From: Methanobrevibacter sp.
GTDB lineage: Archaea; Methanobacteriota; Methanobacteria; Methanobacteriales; Methanobacteriaceae
Direction of reading: 5' to 3'
Assembly: GCA_009777005.1 (NCBI GenBank)
Contig: WRMT01000076.1
Location: 1 to 11,312 of the forward strand
Length of the DNA: 11,312 nt
The notes beneath the pieces are model-generated. The model ran no database searches and had not been told where the DNA came from. It saw nothing but the letters and a program-made list of their open reading frames with translations. Below are positions 7,657 through 11,312 of the stretch, in pieces (within the stretch, counting starts at the first letter, position 1; every line of letters starts with the position of its first letter). Position numbers and translations under genes: made by a program.

Positions 7657-7694
7657 TGTGTTATAGCATATATATTTATAGTATAAAAAACACA
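7657..7694. promoter_or_regulatory. Shared divergent promoter of the insertion element
   Basis: The spacer between the two element genes contains TATAGCATATATATTTATAG (7663-7682) followed by TATAAAA, an AT-rich core that reads as a TATA box in both directions. Around it stand TGTGTT (7657-7662) and AACACA (7689-7694), with a further AACACA at 7633-7638. These oppositely oriented copies flank the core and could be operator half-sites for the zinc-ribbon/HTH protein or transposase; that role is an inference. A perfect 17-base palindrome, TTTTCATA-T-TATGAAAA (7698-7714), covers the start codon of the plus-strand gene. Confidence 0.4.
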
Positions 7695-7707
7695 TAATTT
7701 TCATATT

Positions 7708-8064
7708 ATGAAAACTAAAAAAGATGAAACAGAAAAAATAAATATCCCCAACGAAAAACACTCCATAGAATTGTTTAGAAAAATAAGATGGTCAGAAGGA
7801 GTATATTGTCCAAAATGCCACACATTTCATGTTGAAAAAAGAGGACCACAAGGAAGAATACATAGATACCAATGCAAAAAATGCAACAACAATTTCAACG
7901 ACTTCACCAACACCATATTCCACAAAAGCCAAGCACCCATAGGAACAATGTTCTACATACTATTCAACATGAAAAACAAAAACACCACCACACTATCCCA
8001 AGAAACAGGACTAACCAGACAAACAATCTACAGAATAAAAAAACTATTCAACAAAAAAAAATAA
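7708..8064 (+). CDS. Zinc-ribbon/HTH protein, IS1595-transposase N-terminus without a DDE domain
   Basis: This 118-residue protein has a four-cysteine zinc ribbon, CPKC (34-37) and CKKC (56-59), followed by NDFTNTIFHKSQAP (64-77), which is characteristic of IS1595-type transposases. A helix-turn-helix follows, TLSQETGLTRQTIYRIKKLF (95-114). The protein then stops where the RNase H-like DDE domain of a full IS1595 transposase (around 300 residues) would begin. It may be a decayed transposase remnant or a stand-alone DNA-binding accessory protein. Its place inside the inverted repeats, divergent from an intact IS4 transposase, favours the latter. No ribosome-binding site is visible; a TATA-like element about 30 bases upstream suggests a leaderless mRNA. 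Composition is odd: positions 7861-8064 have about 53 C but 15 G on the coding strand, and codons end in C (AAC, ACC, ATC), unlike neighbouring host genes. Confidence 0.82.
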   Translation: MKTKKDETEKINIPNEKHSIELFRKIRWSEGVYCPKCHTFHVEKRGPQGRIHRYQCKKCNNNFNDFTNTIFHKSQAPIGTMFYILFNMKNKNTTTLSQETGLTRQTIYRIKKLFNKKK

Positions 8065-8127
8065 AGGGAAAAAAAAAATATAAGGAAAAATAAATAAGAA
8101 AAACCCAAACCAAACAATTAATCAATA

Positions 8128-8152
8128 AAAAAAGCTTAAGTTTATAGCAGTG
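8128..8152 (-). repeat. Right terminal inverted repeat of the insertion element
   Basis: Read on the minus strand this is CACTGCTATAAACTTAAG followed by a C and a run of T, mirroring the left end. It lies 64 bases beyond the stop of the zinc-ribbon gene and about 40 bases before a repeat array upstream of uvrC. The flanking bases outside do not match the left flank in an obvious target duplication. Confidence 0.78.
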
Positions 8153-8191
8153 GATATTTAGTATAATTTATAAATAAGAATAGATATTAAT

Positions 8192-8270
8192 TAATCGTGT
8201 TTTAAGTTGAGTTTTAGGTGTAGCTATTGTTTTTAATTGTGTTTTTATTTGAGTTTTAGGTGTAGCTATT
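8192..8270. repeat. Two-copy 42-bp-period repeat upstream of uvrC
   Basis: Positions 8192-8228 and 8234-8270 match at 34 of 37 bases, offset exactly 42. The last 22 bases are identical in both copies and contain GAGTTTTAGGTGTAGCTATT. The array ends about 50 bases before the uvrC start codon and begins 40 bases after the insertion element. The repeat could be an operator pair or simply a slippage product. Between the array and uvrC the sequence is AT-rich, with a TATA-like TTTTATTTAAG near 8285-8295. Confidence 0.75.
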
Positions 8271-8322
8271 AATTATACAAAATTTTTTATTTAAGCTAGT
8301 TTTAAGAGATTATAAGATTATC

Positions 8323-10134
8323 ATGTCAACTAAAGTTAAATCAGCTGAAGATCTTCCTAAAAAGCCTGGAATATACATAATGAAAGATTCTGATGATAAA
8401 ATAATCTACATTGGAAAATCTAAATCACTAAAAAATAGAGTGAAATCATATTTCAAAGATAAGTATGATAGTCCAAAAACTCAAATTCTAATGAGTCATT
8501 TCAATAGCTTAGAATACATAATAACAGATAGTGAAAAAGAAGCTTTAATTCTCGAAGCTAACCTAATCAAAAAATATAGACCAAAATACAACATTCGTCT
8601 TAAAGATGATAAAAGATATCCTTATGTTAAAATTACTGATGAGGATTTTTCAAGACTAATTATCACAAGAAATATAGGAAAAACTGGTAGCTACTTTGGT
8701 CCTTTTACAGATGTAGGATCTGTTCGTCAAACTGTAAAATTTTTAAAATCATTATTTAAGATTAGAACATGCAGGAGAATGGATGGACCATGTTTAAACA
8801 ACCAAATAGATCTTTGTTATGGACCTTGTGATGGGAATATTCCAAAGAAAGAATATAAAAAATCAATAGCTAAAATCGACCTATTTTTCCAAGGAAAGTA
8901 TTCTGAAATTATTGAAAATCTTGAAATAGAAATGAAGGAAGCTGCTTATGAACAAAATTTTGAAAAAGCAGCTGTGATTAGAGATCAAATAGCTTCAATA
9001 GCTGAGGTTATGGAAAAACAATTTGTTGATTTTACAGATGAATTAGATCAAGATATAATAGCTTGCTCTTTTGATGTGGATTCAGCTATTGTTGTGGTAA
9101 TTTCAATTAGAAATGGTAAAATAAATGGAAAAGATGACTTTTTAATGGCAGGAACAAAAAATAACAAGGTAAATGAAGTTGTAGCTGCATTTATACAACA
9201 ATACTATGGGATTAATCGTCATATTCCTAAAGAAATTATTTCAGAAGTAGCTATTCCAGATAAATCTGAAGAAAAATTAATAATTAATTGGTTAAGTGAT
9301 CTTCGAGGGGAAAAAGTTGAAATAACAGTTCCTGAAGATGGAGCTAAGCTACGTTTACTTAGAATGGCTTCTAAGAATGCAGATGTAATTAAAAAACAAA
9401 AGAAAAAAATGCAAAATGCCATGATTGAGATTAAAAAATATCTAAAACTTGAAAAACTTCCAAGAATTATTGAAGGATATGATGTTTCAAACATTTCAGG
9501 AAAATTAGCTGTAGGATCTAAAGTTTCGTTTTTAGATTCTAAATCAAATAAAAAACAATATAAAAGATTTAAACTGAAAACTCCAGGACCAGATGATTAT
9601 GGAATGATGAGAGAACTTCTTAAAAGACGATTAAAATCATTAGCTAAATTAGAAGATGGAAATAATAATAAAAATAATAAGGATAAAATTAGTGATGAAA
9701 AAAATGAAGAACCTAATTTAATATTGATTGATGGGGGTAAAGGACAATTAAAAATAGCTACTGAAGTTTTAAAAGAGTATAATCTTGAACATATTCCAGT
9801 AATTGGACTTGCTAAAGAATTTGAAGAAATATTTATTCCACAAAGTCAAAACCCAATTATTATCCCAAAAAACAATGAAGGTTTACAACTACTTCAAAGA
9901 GTTAGAGATGAAGCTCATAGGTTTGCAGTTACTTATCACAGAAAACTCAGGTCAAAAGCTATTGAATGTTCTGAACTGGACAATATTAATGGTATTGGTA
10001 AAAAAAGGAAAATAAACTTATTAAAACATTTTGGAGATATTGAACATATTAAAAATGCAAGTATTGATGAAATAGCTAATGTTAAAGGATTGAATAAAAA
10101 AGTAGCTAAAGTTGTTTATGATAATTTTCATTAA
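8323..10134 (+). CDS. uvrC: Excinuclease ABC subunit C
   Basis: UvrC makes the two incisions on either side of a DNA lesion after UvrA/UvrB recognition. The 603-residue protein is full length. The N-terminal GIY-YIG nuclease has GIYIM (16-20), YIGKS (29-33), Arg39, Glu78 in LILEANLI and Asn90 in RPKYN. A four-cysteine cluster follows (Cys150, 157, 165, 169), then the UvrB-binding UVR motif (about 195-228, AAYEQNFEKAAVIRDQI). The RNase H-like second nuclease has Asp387 in EGYDVSN, Asp470 in LIDGGKGQL, and the DEAHRFAVTYHR block (529-540). Tandem helix-hairpin-helix motifs close the protein (about 551-600). Between the two RNase H aspartates lies an asparagine/lysine-rich low-complexity insert (446-463). 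The ATG at 8323 has no good ribosome-binding site, but no other start is nearby. uvrA and uvrB are not in the window. Known archaeal UvrABC is thought to be of bacterial origin. Confidence 0.97.
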   Translation: MSTKVKSAEDLPKKPGIYIMKDSDDKIIYIGKSKSLKNRVKSYFKDKYDSPKTQILMSHFNSLEYIITDSEKEALILEANLIKKYRPKYNIRLKDDKRYPYVKITDEDFSRLIITRNIGKTGSYFGPFTDVGSVRQTVKFLKSLFKIRTCRRMDGPCLNNQIDLCYGPCDGNIPKKEYKKSIAKIDLFFQGKYSEIIENLEIEMKEAAYEQNFEKAAVIRDQIASIAEVMEKQFVDFTDELDQDIIACSFDVDSAIVVVISIRNGKINGKDDFLMAGTKNNKVNEVVAAFIQQYYGINRHIPKEIISEVAIPDKSEEKLIINWLSDLRGEKVEITVPEDGAKLRLLRMASKNADVIKKQKKKMQNAMIEIKKYLKLEKLPRIIEGYDVSNISGKLAVGSKVSFLDSKSNKKQYKRFKLKTPGPDDYGMMRELLKRRLKSLAKLEDGNNNKNNKDKISDEKNEEPNLILIDGGKGQLKIATEVLKEYNLEHIPVIGLAKEFEEIFIPQSQNPIIIPKNNEGLQLLQRVRDEAHRFAVTYHRKLRSKAIECSELDNINGIGKKRKINLLKHFGDIEHIKNASIDEIANVKGLNKKVAKVVYDNFH

Positions 10135-10333
10135 GTTTATAATTCAAATTTCTTAATAGGCTTATATTCAATTTGCTTAGTAAGTTTAAAATTTATCAAA
10201 TAGTCATTAAAATCGGATTAAATATTAATAATCTGTATCATATTGTAGAAATCTGTTTAAAAAACTGAAAATTCTTAAAAATAAAAAATAAAGATATAAC
10301 TAACATAATACGCATTGAAAAAATACAAAAAAA

Positions 10334-10510
10334 TTATTTTATAAATTCTAGTTCTCTATCAATAACACAAATAGCATTATCTCTTAAAACTGTTTTCTGA
10401 GCTTTGTGCCTTCCAGATTTAACTATTACTTTAATTTTTGCAATTTTTCTAGCTTCCACTCGGATAATGTTTCCTTTGATAATGTCGCCTTTTTTTGTAT
10501 AAACAGGCAT
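10334..10510 (-). CDS. Small basic protein of unknown function, 58 residues
   Basis: The frame encodes 58 residues starting MPVYTKKGDIIKGNIIRV and ending VIDRELEFIK. It has a strong ribosome-binding site (GAGGTATAG) just before the ATG and starts only 3 bases after the stop of the ribbon-helix-helix gene, so the pair is almost certainly co-transcribed and probably translationally coupled. The pattern of alternating hydrophobic and basic residues (IIKGNIIRVEARKIAKIKVIVKSGRHKAQ) suggests a small beta-barrel, compatible with nucleic-acid binding, but I do not recognise the family. There is no membrane segment or cysteine motif. The strict codon structure and ribosome-binding site make a real gene likely despite its size. 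Confidence 0.75.
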   Translation of the reverse strand: MPVYTKKGDIIKGNIIRVEARKIAKIKVIVKSGRHKAQKTVLRDNAICVIDRELEFIK

Positions 10511-10513
10511 TAT

Positions 10514-10846
10514 CTATACCTCTTTTATTCTCCCTTCTTTTATTAATTCATCAGTTATATTCACTACTAATTCTATATCAAGTTCTAAATCATCTGCTAC
10601 ATCTGACATGAAAGCTTTATTATATTTTTTGTAGTATCCTAATATTTCTTTTTTAGCGGTATCATAATCTATATCTCTTAATTTAATAATTTTAATAGCT
10701 TTTAATCTTTCCCTAACAGCTTCTCTTAGAAAATCAGAACTATTTAAATACAATCCCGCATTTACAAGGTTATCTATTTCTTGTACTTCATTTGGGGTTA
10801 ATTTTGTTGAAAGAGTTTTAGCAGCTAATTTTTCAGTAGATAACAT
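10514..10846 (-). CDS. Ribbon-helix-helix transcriptional regulator with C-terminal helical domain
   Basis: Residues 10-52 of this 110-residue protein form a CopG/NikR-type ribbon-helix-helix: the strand KTLSTKLT (10-17), helix NEVQEIDNLVNAG (19-31), turn LNSSDFLREA (34-43), and helix up to about 50. Such domains dimerise and insert the strand pair into the major groove. The remainder (60-110, with FMSDVADDLELDIELVVNITDELIKEGRIKEV at the end) resembles a second, winged-helix-like domain and is not the nickel-binding ACT domain of NikR. It is the first gene of a two-gene unit with a small basic protein. There is no ribosome-binding site before the ATG; a TATA box about 27 bases upstream predicts a leaderless mRNA. 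An antitoxin role was considered; the partner does not look like a known toxin. Confidence 0.82.
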   Translation of the reverse strand: MLSTEKLAAKTLSTKLTPNEVQEIDNLVNAGLYLNSSDFLREAVRERLKAIKIIKLRDIDYDTAKKEILGYYKKYNKAFMSDVADDLELDIELVVNITDELIKEGRIKEV

Positions 10847-11092
10847 AATCTAATAGTATATATATTTACATATAAAACCTTTTCTTTAAAAAAGAATAAA
10901 AAGTATATGGAAAATAACAGTTTTCTGATACAAACTTTAAAATATCTATCCCATCATTAAAACCATAAATAATGTTTTTAAGTAAGATTATCAATCCATG
11001 AAGAATCATAATTTTTGCATATTTCATGAGTTTTTTTTTTTAGTTATTTACAGGATGGGAAATAATTTTTTGGTTTTTTTTGTCAATGTTTT
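10847..11092. other. Spacer between RHH regulator and the edge transposase
   Basis: About 245 bases with the RHH promoter at one end. A long T run on plus (11030-11041) and a short inverted CATGAA...TTCATG pair (about 10997-11028) lie just beyond the transposase stop and may be near the end of that mobile element. The opposite end of the element is outside the window, so terminal repeats cannot be checked. A plus-strand frame here translates to a run of Phe/Val/Leu and is the complement of the transposase tail, not a gene. Confidence 0.4.
10869..10877 (-). promoter_or_regulatory. TATA box placing the transcript start at the RHH start codon
   Basis: On the minus strand, AAAAGG is followed by TTTTATATG, a purine-rich BRE-like stretch and TATA box, centred about 27 bases upstream of the ATG at 10846. 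Archaeal transcription usually starts about 25 bases from the box centre, which puts the transcript start at or next to the start codon. The absence of a ribosome-binding site before this gene agrees. A second AT-rich block (AAATATATATA) lies closer, so the exact box is uncertain. Confidence 0.5.
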
Positions 11093-11312
11093 TTATGCAC
11101 ATGCGAGATTTTTTGTTGAATTTTTTGGAATTTGGTTTTGGGGGTTGTTTTTTGTTTTTATTTTAGGTGTGTTTTTCTTGTTTGTTTGTGTGTTTTTCTT
11201 GTTTTTGTGGTTGTGTGTTAGTTTTATGTTGTGTGCTAGTGTTATTAAATCTAGGTCTGTTTGGTTTTTGGCTTGATCTTTGGAACGCATGGTTGTCCAT
11301 CCTAGGTTATGT
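11093..11312 (-). CDS. C-terminal end of an IS1182-like transposase, cut by the window edge
   Basis: The frame is open through the window end; only the last 72 codons are visible. HNLGWTTMRSKDQAKNQTDLD followed by LITLAHNIKL fits the end of IS1182-type (DDE_Tnp_1) transposases, where a 'kHN.Gf..f..RG' segment is followed by 'L..lahNlkkl' after the catalytic glutamate. The final 35 residues are a lysine/asparagine/threonine-rich tail (HNHKNKKNTQTNKKN...). An ATG inside (11290) has no ribosome-binding site and is not the real start. The coding strand is A/C-rich and G-poor, like the zinc-ribbon gene in the other element and unlike the host genes. Whether the rest is intact cannot be seen. It differs from the IS4 transposase at 6255. 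Confidence 0.65.
   Translation of the reverse strand, partial: HNLGWTTMRSKDQAKNQTDLDLITLAHNIKLTHNHKNKKNTQTNKKNTPKIKTKNNPQNQIPKNSTKNLACA

Larger units (their letters stand above)
6033..8152. mobile_element. IS4-type insertion element carrying a divergent zinc-ribbon/HTH gene
   Basis: The element is bounded by 25-bp inverted repeats, 22 of 25 identical, and is about 2120 bp long. It holds an IS4-type DDE transposase on minus and a zinc-ribbon/helix-turn-helix gene on plus, transcribed away from each other. About 200 bases of non-coding DNA lie between the transposase stop and the left end, and 64 bases between the second gene and the right end. I could not find a convincing target-site duplication flanking the repeats, so either the exact ends extend a little further or the insertion is old. 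It lies between the PHP gene and uvrC and disrupts neither. Confidence 0.75.

Noticed and set aside
7872..8093. Plus-strand frame overlapping the zinc-ribbon gene
   Set aside because: It is the +1 shadow frame of an A/C-rich gene, giving a Gln/His/Lys-rich peptide without a domain. The zinc-ribbon frame has clear cysteine motifs.
9219..9494. Minus-strand frame of 91 codons inside uvrC
   Set aside because: It is antisense to conserved UvrC domains; its hydrophobic composition is a by-product of the lysine-rich sense strand.
9803..10015. Plus-strand frame of 70 codons inside uvrC
   Set aside because: It overlaps the conserved DEAHRF region of UvrC in another frame and has no features of its own.
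10334..10846. Toxin-antitoxin pair
   Set aside because: The second gene lacks any RelE, MazF, PIN or HicA-like feature, and the RHH protein has a second folded domain in place of a short toxin-binding tail.
10998..11276. Phe/Val-rich plus-strand frame that looks like a membrane protein
   Set aside because: It is the complement of the A/C-rich transposase tail. Its Phe/Leu/Val runs come from GT-rich low-complexity DNA and it has no ribosome-binding site.

Overview
The window looks like part of a methanogenic archaeon of the order Methanobacteriales, most probably Methanobrevibacter or a close relative. Three things point there. The DNA is extremely AT-rich. Ribosome-binding sites follow the archaeal AGGAGGTGAT pattern. 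Two genes are archaeal-type enzymes: ADH synthase for aromatic amino acid precursors, and a GHMP-type pantoate kinase for coenzyme A. A bacterial-type UvrC is also present, as known from mesophilic methanogens. The genus is inference; the archaeal origin is much safer.

Layout. Positions 109-903 (minus) encode ADH synthase. Positions 1186-2321 (minus) hold a three-gene cluster: a winged-helix regulator, a DUF3467-like protein and a second winged-helix protein. About 820 bases without a recognisable gene follow. A small Rossmann-fold methyltransferase-like gene (3143-3673) and pantoate kinase (3847-4722) are both on minus. A 605-base divergent spacer with a 51-bp tandem repeat separates them from a PHP-domain phosphoesterase gene on plus (5328-5990). 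A 2.1 kb insertion element occupies 6033-8152, between the PHP gene and uvrC (8323-10134, plus). Downstream of uvrC, a ribbon-helix-helix regulator and a 58-residue basic protein form a two-gene minus-strand unit (10334-10846). The window ends in the C-terminal end of a second, different transposase (11093-11312, minus).

The main discovery is the structure of the mobile element. Inverted repeats of 25 bp (22 identical) at 6033-6057 and 8128-8152 enclose both an IS4-type DDE transposase (minus) and a divergent 118-residue protein (plus). That second protein is the zinc ribbon plus helix-turn-helix of an IS1595-type transposase without its catalytic domain. The two genes face away from each other across a short TATA-rich spacer with repeated ACACA/TGTGT motifs. 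This could be an IS4 element with a DNA-binding partner or regulator borrowed from another transposase family.

Other structure worth attention: three intergenic tandem repeats with periods of 42-51 bp, an imperfect duplication of a ribosome-binding region between two genes of the regulator cluster, and a predicted leaderless start for the ribbon-helix-helix gene.
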